From assembly GCF_900108065.1 (NCBI RefSeq), contig NZ_FNVQ01000003.1:124001-188000 (forward strand): DNA of 64,000 nt, given 5' to 3'. Both the position numbers and the translations under genes were made by a program. Below are positions 8,354 through 17,591 of this stretch, in pieces (the first letter of the stretch is position 1; every line of letters begins with the position of its first letter). The notes below the pieces were generated by a model that was not told the DNA's origin, made no database searches, and saw only the letters and a list, made by a program, of their open reading frames with translations. This DNA is from Marinobacterium lutimaris (GTDB lineage Bacteria > Pseudomonadota > Gammaproteobacteria > Pseudomonadales > Balneatricaceae).

Positions 8354-9433
8354 TTAGCCGGCGAAGCGCTCAATGGCATCCAGCACGTCATGCAGAGCGA
8401 CCGCATCATCAAAACTCGGCGCCGTCTGGGTGCCATTGCGGATATCGTCGTACAGGCGGGCGTAGATGCCGGCGATGTTTCGGGCGCCGGCAAACTCCGG
8501 CTTGCCTTCGTATTCAGAAGCCTCCGGCATCAGCGGCTTAAGCTCGGTTTCATCGCCGCGCGCGCCTTTGACCGTCAGCTGAGTCAGCTGGGCATGGCCC
8601 AGGCCTGCAGTCACCTGGATATCGCCTTCGGTGCCGTTGATCTCCCACAGCAGGTTGGTGCCGCGGCAGACACCGCCGCGATAATGCAGGGAGAAGGCCG
8701 CACCGCTGGCCATGGCACCGTGAATCATCACCTGATCGGCGGCGGTTTTCGGCAGGGTTTCACCGGTCTCGCTGATTTTTACGCTGTCGAAGCGGCTCAG
8801 CGTCTTGGAGGAGAGTTCACCAAAGTCACCCAGCACATCCTTAACCGCGGCCAGGGTATGCGCCATCGGGATCGCTTCCATGGTGGCTCCGTTCTTTTTA
8901 TCGAACAGGTAGTAGAGATCTTCAGGCGACTCGTTAGCCCAGTTGCCACCGCTGCCGATCAGCGACGTAGACAGCACGGTTCCGACGTACCCTTCATCGA
9001 TCAGTTGTTTCAGCTTCAGCACCTCCAGCGCGGAGCGGGCCTGGGTACCACAGACGGCGACAACGCCTTTGCTTTTGGCAAGCTCGGCCAGCTGACGCGC
9101 TTCCGCCAGCCCATTGCCCAGCGGCCATTCGCAATACACATGCTTGCCCGCTTCCAGCGCGGCGGTCACCAGCTGCAGATGGTGCGGCACCTTCACGGTC
9201 ACCACCACCAGATCCACCTCCGGCGAGTTAGCCAGCTCTTCGGCGCTACCGTAGGCGTGGGGAAGATTCATCGCCTCGGCGGTACGGTGGGCGCTTTCGA
9301 TGGTACTGTTCGCGACCGCAACCACCTTGAACTTATCGCCCAGGGACTGAAGCGCCGGGATATGTGCGGTTGCCGCCCAGTGACTGTCGGGATTCAAACC
9401 GATAAAACCCACTCGAATAGTCTGAGCTGCCAT
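8354..9433 (-). CDS. Gfo/Idh/MocA-family oxidoreductase, Gal80-like
   Basis: A 359-residue NAD(P)-dependent dehydrogenase: Rossmann domain at residues 1-125 starting VGFIGLNPDSHWAATAHIP, with EWPLGNG near residue 100 in place of the usual EKP motif, followed by the C-terminal alpha/beta substrate domain. The change from EKP (catalytic Lys) to EWP is what is seen in Gal80-type members, which often bind NAD(P) without the standard dehydrogenase chemistry, so catalysis is uncertain. AAGGAG precedes the ATG. Divergent from an AraC regulator at 9666. Confidence 0.82.
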   Translation of the reverse strand: MAAQTIRVGFIGLNPDSHWAATAHIPALQSLGDKFKVVAVANSTIESAHRTAEAMNLPHAYGSAEELANSPEVDLVVVTVKVPHHLQLVTAALEAGKHVYCEWPLGNGLAEARQLAELAKSKGVVAVCGTQARSALEVLKLKQLIDEGYVGTVLSTSLIGSGGNWANESPEDLYYLFDKKNGATMEAIPMAHTLAAVKDVLGDFGELSSKTLSRFDSVKISETGETLPKTAADQVMIHGAMASGAAFSLHYRGGVCRGTNLLWEINGTEGDIQVTAGLGHAQLTQLTVKGARGDETELKPLMPEASEYEGKPEFAGARNIAGIYARLYDDIRNGTQTAPSFDDAVALHDVLDAIERFAG

Positions 9434-9665
9434 TACAAAAACTCCTTAACTGGCATGAATGTCAGCACCTCCGGCTCAAGTCGCAGCCATAACATCGGGC
9501 AAACTACGGCGGTACATGCGATGGTTACAGACTACGCCCTCCCCGGCTGTATCCGTTTACACGATCATCGCCAAGATCTGCCTGATCCTGTCAAACTTCA
9601 TATCAGCGGCCGGATGGTGATGTCGGACGCTTGCGCCGACTATAGAGCGTTCTTATGATCGAGTT

Positions 9666-10583
9666 ATGCAGACAATTATTGAAAAAGTGCGCGATCAGGC
9701 GCAGAAACATCTGGATCCGGGTAAAAGCGTCAGCCTGTTACCGCGCTTTTCCCTGTTCAGCTCAACCGCCAGCACTTGCCCAATTCAAGCACTCTACGAG
9801 CCGATGTTTTGCCTGGTACTCCAGGGGGCGAAAGAGGTTCTGATCGGCGAACAGCTGTTGCGCTACGACATCGGCGCCTGCTTTGTAGGTTCCGTGGAGC
9901 TGCCGGTATCCACCCGTATACTGGAAGCCACCCAGGATCAGCCCTATATCGCCCTGACACTAACGCTGGACCTTGACAAGGTCGCCACCCTGGCAGCCGC
10001 ATTTCCGCCCTCGCCACGTTACCCGGTGGACTGCAACGCCCCCGGTTTCGGCGTAAAGCCAGTTACACCGGAACTGATCGAACCCTGGTCCCGGCTGTTC
10101 AACCTGCTGGAGTCACCGGAGGATATTCCCGCGCTGGCGCCGATGATCGAGCGCGAACTGCTCTACCGTCTGCTGACCGGCCCACACCAGAGCATCGTCC
10201 GCCAGCTGGTCGGTAACGACAGCCGCATCGCTCAGGTGCGTCGTGCCATCAACTGGATCCGCTCGAACTATGTAGAGCGCCTTTCTGTAAATGCACTGGC
10301 CGAACATGCGGGGATGAGCCAGGCCTCGCTGCACCGTCACTTCCGCTCCGCCACCGGCATCACTCCGCTGCAGTACCAAAAGCGGCTGCGCCTGCAGGAG
10401 GCTAGGCTGAAACTGCTTGGCGGTGCTGAGGTCAGCAAGGCCGCCTACACCGTTGGCTACGAAAGTCCCTCACAGTTCAGCCGCGAATATACCCGGCTGT
10501 TTGGTCAAGCCCCATCTGTGGATGCACAGCGTCTGAGAAGCCAGGGCGCCAGCGCAGAGCAGATCAGCACGCCGCCCTGCTGA
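9666..10583 (+). CDS. AraC-family transcriptional regulator
   Basis: A 305-residue regulator with the AraC_N cupin-type effector domain (residues 20-180, with CLVLQGAKEVLIGEQLLRYD) and the double helix-turn-helix at residues 195-295 (LAEHAGMSQASLHRHF, then AYTVGYESPSQFSREYTRLFG). Divergent from the Gal80-like gene across 232 bp, and 84 bp ahead of the SDR gene, so these two reductases are the likely targets. No strong ribosome binding site is seen at the ATG. Confidence 0.88.
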   Translation: MQTIIEKVRDQAQKHLDPGKSVSLLPRFSLFSSTASTCPIQALYEPMFCLVLQGAKEVLIGEQLLRYDIGACFVGSVELPVSTRILEATQDQPYIALTLTLDLDKVATLAAAFPPSPRYPVDCNAPGFGVKPVTPELIEPWSRLFNLLESPEDIPALAPMIERELLYRLLTGPHQSIVRQLVGNDSRIAQVRRAINWIRSNYVERLSVNALAEHAGMSQASLHRHFRSATGITPLQYQKRLRLQEARLKLLGGAEVSKAAYTVGYESPSQFSREYTRLFGQAPSVDAQRLRSQGASAEQISTPPC

Positions 10584-10667
10584 TGGCCCCTGGGGACCAC
10601 CGCAGACTATTTACCCTTGAGTCGAACTAGCGGCTCACATTTGCTCTATTCAGGAGGCTCAACAAGT

Positions 10668-11351
10668 ATGGAAACAGCATTAGTCACAGGCGCAGGTCGA
10701 GGCATCGGCCTGGCGCTGGCACAGCAACTGATCGATGGCGGCTACCGGGTAATTGCCACCTGCAGAGGTGAGCCATCCACTGCACTTCGCGCCCTTGAGA
10801 GCAGCGGCCGTCTGCAGATCCAACCGTTGGAAGTGACTTCGCAGGAGTCGATCCAGGATCTGGCGCAGGCGCTAACCGGCCAGAGCATCGATCTGCTGAT
10901 CAATAATGCCGGCATCCTTGGTCCCGATAACTCTTCATTAAAGCAGCTCGATGCCAGCGACTGGCTGCAAACGCTAGCGATCAATACCGTCGCCCCCTGC
11001 ATGATCAGCCTGGCGCTGCTGGATAACCTGAAGCGTTCGGCCAACCCGCGCATCATCACCGTCTCCAGCGATATGGCGTCGTTCCACGATGGCGGCAGCA
11101 GTCTGCTGGCCTATCGCAGCTCAAAAGCGGCGGTGAACAAGGCGATGCAGGGACTGGCGTTGGATTTGAGAAGTGCCGGCGTGATCGTCTGCCCGGTGTT
11201 GCCAGGCTGGGTACAGACCGATATGGGCGGGCCCGGCGCCTCGGAGACACCTGAGGAGAGCGCCAGCGGCATTATCCAACTGGCGCAGCGGCTGACACTG
11301 AAGAATAGCGGGCACTTCTTTACCTGGCGCGGTAATGAATACCCCTGGTAA
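10668..11351 (+). CDS. Short-chain dehydrogenase/reductase (SDR)
   Basis: A 227-residue classical SDR. The start at 10668 is fixed by AGGAGG at 10652-10657; a more upstream frame opening lacks family sequence. The TGAGRGIG cofactor loop is at residues 7-14, NNAG at 79-82, the catalytic Ser near 133 and YxxxK at Tyr149/Lys153. Substrate unknown; co-directional with the AraC gene before it. Confidence 0.88.
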   Translation: METALVTGAGRGIGLALAQQLIDGGYRVIATCRGEPSTALRALESSGRLQIQPLEVTSQESIQDLAQALTGQSIDLLINNAGILGPDNSSLKQLDASDWLQTLAINTVAPCMISLALLDNLKRSANPRIITVSSDMASFHDGGSSLLAYRSSKAAVNKAMQGLALDLRSAGVIVCPVLPGWVQTDMGGPGASETPEESASGIIQLAQRLTLKNSGHFFTWRGNEYPW

Positions 11352-11381
11352 TCACAGAGAGTAACAGGAACGAGGATCGCC

Positions 11382-12407
11382 TCAGGCGCTATCCCTGCCC
11401 GCCTGGCGGAACTGGGTCGGCGATGAGCCAAACACCATCTTGAAACTGTGACTGAAATGGGTCTGGGTGGTAAAGCCGCAGGCGATCGCTACCTCGGAGA
11501 TGCTGTAGTCGGTCTTGCGCAGCAACTGGCGCCCCTTGTTCAGGCGCAGCTCCAGGTAGTAGCGCGACGGACTGGTGTTCACATACTTGGAGAACAACCG
11601 CTCGATCTGACGGCGTGACAACGAGGTGTAATCGCTGAAGTCGGTAATATCCAGCGGTTCCTCCAGGTTGTTCTCCATCAGCTCGATAATGATCTCGAGG
11701 TTTTTCGGGATGTAGTTCACGCCGCTGGAGAATGCTGAGTTCACCGAGCGGTTTTCGTCCACGTTCAGAATGCCGTTAACGCCGCGCTTCATATCGGCAC
11801 CGAACAGCTTTTCAATCAGATCCTGCATTACACGGATCGCACTGTTCGGCCCCACGCAGGTGAAGCTCTTGTTCTCGATGGTGTATGAAGCGTTGCCGAT
11901 GCGGGTGTTTGGATAGCGCTCGCGGATCAGATCCCGGCTATCCGGATGAGTGGCGCACTCCGCCAGATCGAACATACCGGCGGCCGCCAGGAAATAGGTG
12001 CCGTTCCACAGACTACCGATCCAGATCTCCTCCTCCAGTGCCTTGGTGATCAATTTATGGATCGGCGGCGAATCCCGTAGCGGTGTTCTCAACCCGCCGC
12101 AGATCACCAGGATATCGACACCCTTGATGTTAACCGCATCGACACGCTCGTTAACCGCCACTTCAATGCCCAGGTCACTAACCACTTTTTCGCCATCCAG
12201 GCTTGCGGTTTCGACATCAAAAACGGGGCATGTGGTGATCAGATTGGAGGTGACCAGCACGTCAACGGCGCCGGTAAAAGAGACCATAGAGAAGTTTTCC
12301 AGCAGCACAAACAGCGCCTTTTTCTTCTTCTCATCGGTTACTTGGATATCTTTCGAGGCCAGTCGGGTGGAGTGCTTGATAGGACTGGAGAAGCGATTGT
12401 TATTCAT
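11382..12407 (-). CDS. GlxA-type AraC regulator (DJ-1/PfpI + HTH)
   Basis: A 341-residue regulator. Residues 1-28 are a polar extension; 29-200 form a DJ-1/PfpI-like domain (FVLLENFSMVSFTGAVDVL; LWNGTYFLAAAG in place of the cysteine elbow of PfpI enzymes, so not an active amidase); 235-335 are an AraC HTH pair (LSRRQIERLFSKY and SEVAIACGFTTQTHFSHSF). The layout matches regulators of glycine betaine/carnitine-type or amino-acid catabolism, and the effector is unknown. Divergent from the class II aldolase gene at 12735, a likely target. Confidence 0.88.
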   Translation of the reverse strand: MNNNRFSSPIKHSTRLASKDIQVTDEKKKKALFVLLENFSMVSFTGAVDVLVTSNLITTCPVFDVETASLDGEKVVSDLGIEVAVNERVDAVNIKGVDILVICGGLRTPLRDSPPIHKLITKALEEEIWIGSLWNGTYFLAAAGMFDLAECATHPDSRDLIRERYPNTRIGNASYTIENKSFTCVGPNSAIRVMQDLIEKLFGADMKRGVNGILNVDENRSVNSAFSSGVNYIPKNLEIIIELMENNLEEPLDITDFSDYTSLSRRQIERLFSKYVNTSPSRYYLELRLNKGRQLLRKTDYSISEVAIACGFTTQTHFSHSFKMVFGSSPTQFRQAGRDSA

Positions 12408-12734
12408 AACGACGGACCCGACTCGATTGCGACTAGATTGATAGTACTGCTATTACAGCCCGGAGGGCGCTTCGAATAACCTGCCAGCCACCCCGTGCGT
12501 TCCGAGCTGCCATGCGCTAATCATCCTTTCGATGAATTTTACTTCAGCTTTCAGCGTAGATCATCCTCCCGAAGGAGCAGGTTTTTCCTGATCAATACGT
12601 CAGTAAATGCCCTGCTCACGGACGCTGCCGGACTGTTTCTTAGACCGGGCAATGGCGGAAAAACATTCTCTGAATAGGTACACTGGCTTGGCGCTGCTTT
12701 ACCACCCACCTGTCGATCTGCACAAGGAGTCCCC
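12408..12734. promoter_or_regulatory. Divergent intergenic region, regulator / class II aldolase
   Basis: 327 bp between divergent starts. It must hold both promoters; no clear inverted repeat or small gene could be recognised. AAGGAG at 12724-12729 serves the aldolase gene. Confidence 0.4.
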
Positions 12735-13526
12735 ATGGCCCACGAGATGAACCGCTCCACCCGCACCCTATCCGCTGACGAACTGGAGGCGCTCCAGACT
12801 CCCGAAGTAAAAGCGGCGCGAGAAGACCTGGCCGCCTGTTTCCAGATGGCCGCCCGTCTCGAGATGGAAGAAGGGATCTGCAACCACTTCTCTGCGCTGG
12901 TACCGGGCCGCAACGACCTGTTTCTGGTCAACCCTTACGGGCTCTCCTTCGGTGAGGTTAGCGCATCCTCCTTGCTGATCTGTGACTTCGACGGCAATGT
13001 CCTGGCCGGCAAGGGCCGCCCCGAAGCCACCGCGTTTTATATCCACGCCCAGGTTCACAAACACTGCCCCAATGCCATCGCCTGCTTTCATACCCATATG
13101 CCCTGGGCCACCTCGCTGACACTCTCCGATGCAGATCCGCTGCTCTACGCCAGCCAGAGCTCACTGAAATTCTATGGCCGCGTGGCGGTAGATACCGACT
13201 ACAACGGCCTGGCGCTGGGGCCGGAGGAAGGTGTGCGCATCGCAAAATCCATGGGCACCGCGGATATCCTGTTTATGCGCCACCACGGCGTGATGGTGAC
13301 CGCACCGAGCATCGCCGAAGCCTGGGATGACCTCTACTTCCTGGAGCGTGCCGCCCAGGTGCAGCAACTGGCGCTTTCCAGCGGCCGTACGCTGGTGCCG
13401 GTAAGCGACGAGATCGCCCGCAAAACCGCGCAGCAGATCCGCGAAGAGGACGCCACCAGCGCCGAGATGCACCTGGCCAGTATCAAGCGCCGCTTGAAAG
13501 GCGATGTGGCGCCGTTTGATGCCTGA
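12735..13526 (+). CDS. Class II aldolase/adducin family protein
   Basis: A 263-residue protein with the zinc-dependent class II aldolase/adducin fold. The metal-binding HTH motif occurs in ACFHTHMPWATS near residue 118 and a third His in RHHGVMV near residue 182. Members include fuculose-phosphate aldolase, methylthioribulose dehydratase and several hydroxyaromatic decarboxylases, so the reaction is not set by sequence alone. Divergent from a GlxA-type regulator. It is only a distant relative of the class II protein at 39318. Confidence 0.83.
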   Translation: MAHEMNRSTRTLSADELEALQTPEVKAAREDLAACFQMAARLEMEEGICNHFSALVPGRNDLFLVNPYGLSFGEVSASSLLICDFDGNVLAGKGRPEATAFYIHAQVHKHCPNAIACFHTHMPWATSLTLSDADPLLYASQSSLKFYGRVAVDTDYNGLALGPEEGVRIAKSMGTADILFMRHHGVMVTAPSIAEAWDDLYFLERAAQVQQLALSSGRTLVPVSDEIARKTAQQIREEDATSAEMHLASIKRRLKGDVAPFDA

Positions 13527-13836
13527 GGACGAGCCTACCGATGCTGAACCTCGCAGCCGCCGCCTGAACGCGGCGGCAGTCTCGGCGCTCTTACCTCTTA
13601 CTTATCACCTCTTACCTCATTACCTCTGACTGTGACCGCCACAGGGCGAGAACCCTGCATGCGATCTACACTCTGCATTAACGCAGCCCGGGCCTGGCCG
13701 CTGTTCAAGCCCTGTCCCGGGTACCGCACCGGCTGACAAAGAGTGTTGCCTCCCCGGCGCTGGCCTGATCAGAAAAAATAACCCAATATCAATAAAATAG
13801 ATCATCTTCGAGTTTGGATATCACAGAGAGAACGCT
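13527..13836. other. Intergenic region with short TTACCTC-type direct repeats
   Basis: 310 bp without a gene. At about 13587-13625 the sequence repeats CTCTTACCT/CTTATCACCTCTTACCT in slightly varied tandem form; just before it GCCGCCGCCTG-AACGCGGCGGC makes a GC-rich hairpin that may end the aldolase transcript. AGAGAG at 13827 serves the tannase gene. Confidence 0.45.
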
Positions 13837-15381
13837 ATGAGCCCCTCATTTCTGACCGCCCCCCTGTTACTCGCCGGCACGCTTGTCGCCGCGCCGGCGA
13901 TGGCCAGCAGCTGCGCTGACCTGAGCCAGCTGGACCTGTTCGGCGTCGAGATCAGCAATGCCGAAGCCCAACCGGCACAGACACTGCCGCCGGACCCCAT
14001 GAGCGCCATGACCGGCAGCTCGCCGCGCCCGGTCGAGGTGGGCGCTCACTGTCTGGTGGAGGGCAAAATCGATGATCGTGAAGGTGTGAACGGCCGCTAC
14101 GGCATCCGTTTCCAGATGCGTCTGCCGGATCAGTGGAACGGCCGCTTCCTGTTCCAGGGCGGTGGTGGCATGGACGGGTTTATTGCCCCGGCGATCGGCT
14201 CTATCCCCAGCACCGGATCAACCGCAACACCGGCCCTGAGCCGCGGTTACGCCGTGGTCAGCATGGATGGCGGCCATAATGGCCAGGGTGGCGATTTCGC
14301 CGAAGACCAGCAGGCACGGCTCGATCTGGCCTATGTCGCCATCGGCAAGGTGACCGATACCGCCAAGGTGCTGATCCAGGCTCGTTATGAAAAAGCGCCC
14401 GAACACTCCTTCTTCATGGGCTGCTCCAACGGCGGTCGCGAAGCGATGATGGCGGCCCAGCGCTTCCCCACCGAATTCGACGGAATCGTCGCCGGCAACC
14501 CCGGCTTTCATCTTTCACGCGCATCGCTGACCCAGGCCTGGGATGTACAGACGCTGATGTCGGTAGCGCCCAACGGCGACCTTTCCCAAGCGCTGACGCA
14601 GTCCGATCTGGATAGCGTCTCCAGCGAGATTCTGGCGCAGTGCGATGCAAAAGACGGACTGGAAGATGGGATCGTTGCAGGCCAGTGTGACTTCGATCCG
14701 GAAGCCCTGCGCGGCAAGCTGGCCGATAACAAGCTGGATGCGCTGCTGACCGTAATGAACGGCCCTAAAGGTAAAAACGGCGAGGCGCTCTACAGCGACT
14801 GGCCCTGGGATCCGGGCATCAACAGCGCAGGCTGGCGCGCCTGGAAGCTCGGCAGCGAACAACGCCCGGCCATGAACCTGTCGATCGGCCCCGCCTCGCT
14901 GACCAAACTGTTTATGACCCCGCCGCAGGAGAGCATTCCGGAACCGCTCGACTTTGACGCCCTGGCCAGGAACGTCAGCTCCGTGGGCGGCTACTTCGAT
15001 GCCGACGAGGTATTTCTCTCTACCTTCGCCCACCAGGGCGGCAAGCTGGTGATCTTCCAGGGCCTGGCGGACCCTGTCTTCTCTGCCAACGATATCGCCC
15101 GCTGGTACACCGAAGCCTCAGCCATCACGCCAGACACCGCCCGTCTGTTTATGGTGCCCGGCATGACCCACTGCGGCGGCGGTAACGCGACCTTCGAAAA
15201 CTTCGACCCGCTGACCCTGCTGGAGAACTGGAAAGAGACCGGCGAAGCACCGCAGATGATGCCCGCGCGAGCGCCATCAATGCCGGAACGGGAGATGCCG
15301 CTTTGCGCTTATCCGACCTATGCGGAATACCAGGGAGGTGAGGTCAATAACGCGAGCAGCTTTGCTTGTGTGGAGCCTTGA
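13837..15381 (+). CDS. Secreted tannase/feruloyl esterase family protein
   Basis: A 514-residue exported esterase. Residues 1-23 are a signal peptide (cut after AMA). The nucleophile elbow GCSNGG places Ser197 next to Cys196; Asp412 (GLADPVFS) and His445 followed by Cys446 (MTHCGGG) complete the CS-D-HC pattern in which a disulfide holds the catalytic Ser and His together, a hallmark of the tannase/feruloyl esterase/MHETase family. It would act outside the cytoplasm on phenolic or aromatic acid esters (gallate, ferulate or phthalate-type esters). A terminator follows. Confidence 0.88.
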   Translation: MSPSFLTAPLLLAGTLVAAPAMASSCADLSQLDLFGVEISNAEAQPAQTLPPDPMSAMTGSSPRPVEVGAHCLVEGKIDDREGVNGRYGIRFQMRLPDQWNGRFLFQGGGGMDGFIAPAIGSIPSTGSTATPALSRGYAVVSMDGGHNGQGGDFAEDQQARLDLAYVAIGKVTDTAKVLIQARYEKAPEHSFFMGCSNGGREAMMAAQRFPTEFDGIVAGNPGFHLSRASLTQAWDVQTLMSVAPNGDLSQALTQSDLDSVSSEILAQCDAKDGLEDGIVAGQCDFDPEALRGKLADNKLDALLTVMNGPKGKNGEALYSDWPWDPGINSAGWRAWKLGSEQRPAMNLSIGPASLTKLFMTPPQESIPEPLDFDALARNVSSVGGYFDADEVFLSTFAHQGGKLVIFQGLADPVFSANDIARWYTEASAITPDTARLFMVPGMTHCGGGNATFENFDPLTLLENWKETGEAPQMMPARAPSMPEREMPLCAYPTYAEYQGGEVNNASSFACVEP

Positions 15382-15387
15382 GGAATG

Positions 15388-15418
15388 GAGCCGCCGTTCT
15401 GGACGTCAGGCGGCTTTT
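15388..15418 (+). terminator. Terminator after tannase gene
   Basis: AGCCGCC and GGCGGCT form a 7-bp stem with a 13-base loop followed by TTTT. Confidence 0.7.
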
Positions 15419-15597
15419 GGCCCTTATGACGTTAAGCGCCTTCTCATGTATCTGGATAGCGGACATTTCTTTCGTCATAGCAGACTAACCAGTGCTGCCG
15501 ATACTGGTCCGAAGCGGCTAGCCTACTGTCACTATGACAAGCGCTCTAAATGGTTCAGCATGAAGCCTGTTGGGGTGAGTCCACTAAACTGAGCTCT

Positions 15598-15954
15598 GCC
15601 CCCCTATTTTTACTGGTGGGGCTGAGCGTGGTAATTCCCTATATCGGTGCAGCCGTGGTCACCATCCCGGTGGCCATGATTGGCCTATTCGCGTCCGGCT
15701 GGGGCAGCCTGTTTATCTGGGTGATGTTGGCCTATGGCGTGATTCAGGCGCTGGATGGTAAAGTTCTGGTGCCCATTCTTTTTTCCGAGGTGAACAATCT
15801 GCACCCGGCGGCGATTATCGTGGCGGTGCTCTTCTTCGGCGGTATCTCGGGGCTGTGGGGTGTGTTTTTCGCCATTCCGCTCGCCACCATGCTCAAGCCG
15901 GTGTTTGCCGCCTGGCCGGTGAAGGAAACAGCACCACCGGCCATTGAGGAATGA
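15598..15954 (+). pseudogene. 3' fragment of a PerM/AI-2E family transporter gene
   Basis: The frame encodes about 118 residues matching only the C-terminal third of PerM/AI-2E exporters: VIPYIGAAVVTIPVAMIGL, GVIQALDGKVLVPILFSEVNNLHP and GVFFAIPLATMLKPV. Intact members have about 350 residues; here everything upstream of roughly 15598 is unrelated (an in-frame ATG at 15550 precedes it by chance). It is therefore a truncated remnant, marking a deletion or recombination junction between the tannase gene and the three-gene cluster that follows. Confidence 0.8.
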
Positions 15955-16022
15955 GGGAGCGCCCGGAGCGTTGTAGGGTTTAGAGGCGTCATGCCAGGGA
16001 CAGGCTTGATGAGTGTAAAGGG

Positions 16023-17591
16023 ATGAGTTCGCCGGATATCTTGTATTACCACCATGATCGTGTCGATCTGCGTGGCGTGGCCTGGCTGGTCGCTATCGTC
16101 GGCCTGGCCGTGTTAGCGATCGCTCTACCGATTATCCACAAACACACCTCAGAGCCGGCCACGTTGACCATCGGCGTGATCGCCGTGGCCATCTGGCTCA
16201 CGGTACTGGCGGTATACGGCTGGCATATCCGTCGTGCCCGGGGGCGTGCAGACACGATAACAATCGATGGTTCGGGGTTTGTTTCCCACCTGTTCGGACG
16301 TGTCGATTTTTCCGATATTGAAAGCCATGCCGTTGGCCGGGATGTCGGGCTCTTTCGCTGGGAGCGCAGTGCGCCATCGTTACGGTTGACGCTGGCCGAC
16401 CAGCGACGTCTCTGTTTCCATCTGGATGCACGCCACTATTGCGAGGACCTTCTGGATTACGTGGCGTTTGTCGATACGGTACGCGCACGAATTAAAGTGC
16501 TGTCGGACGGGGCTTCACCAGCCCCTTTGGTACTTGGCTGTGCGGTAGTGTTCGCCGATTCACCGGCGGATCGACAGCACGCTGCCAAGGCTGCAACCAG
16601 CGAAGGCGATACGGTAACGCACGCCGATGTGGACCAGGAACCGGTGCCGCAGGCCTCGTTCAACGACACTGTTTCGCAACGCCCTGACAGGGCCAGCGAT
16701 GATCAGACGACGGCGCGCGATGATGCCCAGGGCGCAACGGCTGGCCTTATGAGTCGGGCGAACCAGCAGGCTGATCGCCGTTTCAAGCACCAGATGACGC
16801 GCCACAGCAAATGGGCTGCATTGGCCATGATGCTGCTGCCGCTGTCCTATGCGATCCGCTCCTGCGATATGAGCGGGCTCAAGTCCGGCCCGTTGGACGA
16901 TGTGGCCGAGCATGCTCCGGCCGCGTTTGAGCGGAGCCGAAACCTGATACAGAGGGCCGTCGCGGAAAAGGGCCCCGTCTATTTGTGGAGTAATACGCAA
17001 GAGGGGACGGTCAAGCCCGTTCTGGTGCCGAATATCAAGATTCACGGCATTGGCATTGATTCGCTGGATACCATGAACACGGCCGGCAAAGTCCTGGATT
17101 TCATCGTCAATGATGAGGCCGAAGGTTATCGAATGGGTGTCCAGCACGACGCAACCTTGTCACTATCCCGGTATTCCAAGATTTCTCTGCGGCCGGTCGA
17201 AGGCGAGAAGATACTGTTCTTTTTCCTGGTGCCTCCCAAGGGCGTGGATACCGAAAGCCGCACCGGCCGGGCCCTGCCGGATATCAGTTGGCGTGTAAGC
17301 TATCGCAACATCAACAATATCTCTCAGCAGATCGATCTGGCCGACCGGCGCCTCCCGATGACGCTGATTGCGCGTTGGAGCCAGATGACACCAGCGCCCC
17401 GGATCATGGTTGCGGCCTCCCGTTATCACGGCATGACCGACGCCGCCTTCGATGCGGCGGTGACGCAGGTAAAAGCCGACTTCGAGCGTCGCGGCATCGA
17501 CACCTCGAACTTTGAAACACGTCGGTTCGATACAGGCACGGTGCGACAGCCCGATGACGATTCCAATCTTCGTTCAACAGAGGGTCCATAA
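16023..17591 (+). CDS. Membrane protein of unknown function (cluster gene 1)
   Basis: A 522-residue protein I do not recognise. Two membrane helices occur at about residues 18-40 and 47-68, followed by a short PH-like soluble segment (DTITIDGSGFVSHLFGRVDF) to about 155, a polar acidic linker (about 185-245, rich in Asp, Ala, Gln), a third hydrophobic segment near 277-292, and a C-terminal soluble domain of about 220 residues. The stop codon overlaps the start of the next gene (TAATG), so the three genes at 16023-20100 are translationally coupled. A toxin-immunity or secretion-linked role is possible but nothing in the sequence proves it. Confidence 0.7.
   Translation: MSSPDILYYHHDRVDLRGVAWLVAIVGLAVLAIALPIIHKHTSEPATLTIGVIAVAIWLTVLAVYGWHIRRARGRADTITIDGSGFVSHLFGRVDFSDIESHAVGRDVGLFRWERSAPSLRLTLADQRRLCFHLDARHYCEDLLDYVAFVDTVRARIKVLSDGASPAPLVLGCAVVFADSPADRQHAAKAATSEGDTVTHADVDQEPVPQASFNDTVSQRPDRASDDQTTARDDAQGATAGLMSRANQQADRRFKHQMTRHSKWAALAMMLLPLSYAIRSCDMSGLKSGPLDDVAEHAPAAFERSRNLIQRAVAEKGPVYLWSNTQEGTVKPVLVPNIKIHGIGIDSLDTMNTAGKVLDFIVNDEAEGYRMGVQHDATLSLSRYSKISLRPVEGEKILFFFLVPPKGVDTESRTGRALPDISWRVSYRNINNISQQIDLADRRLPMTLIARWSQMTPAPRIMVAASRYHGMTDAAFDAAVTQVKADFERRGIDTSNFETRRFDTGTVRQPDDDSNLRSTEGP

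Noticed and set aside
8345-9658. A 437-codon open frame antisense to the Gfo/Idh gene
   Set aside because: Composition (His, Arg, Gln rich) and lack of any domain mark it as a shadow; the minus-strand gene has a ribosome binding site and a full family match.
13587-13627. A direct-repeat operator made of TTACCTC units
   Set aside because: The units are imperfect and low in complexity, and lie far from either start codon; kept only as a note in the intergenic entry.
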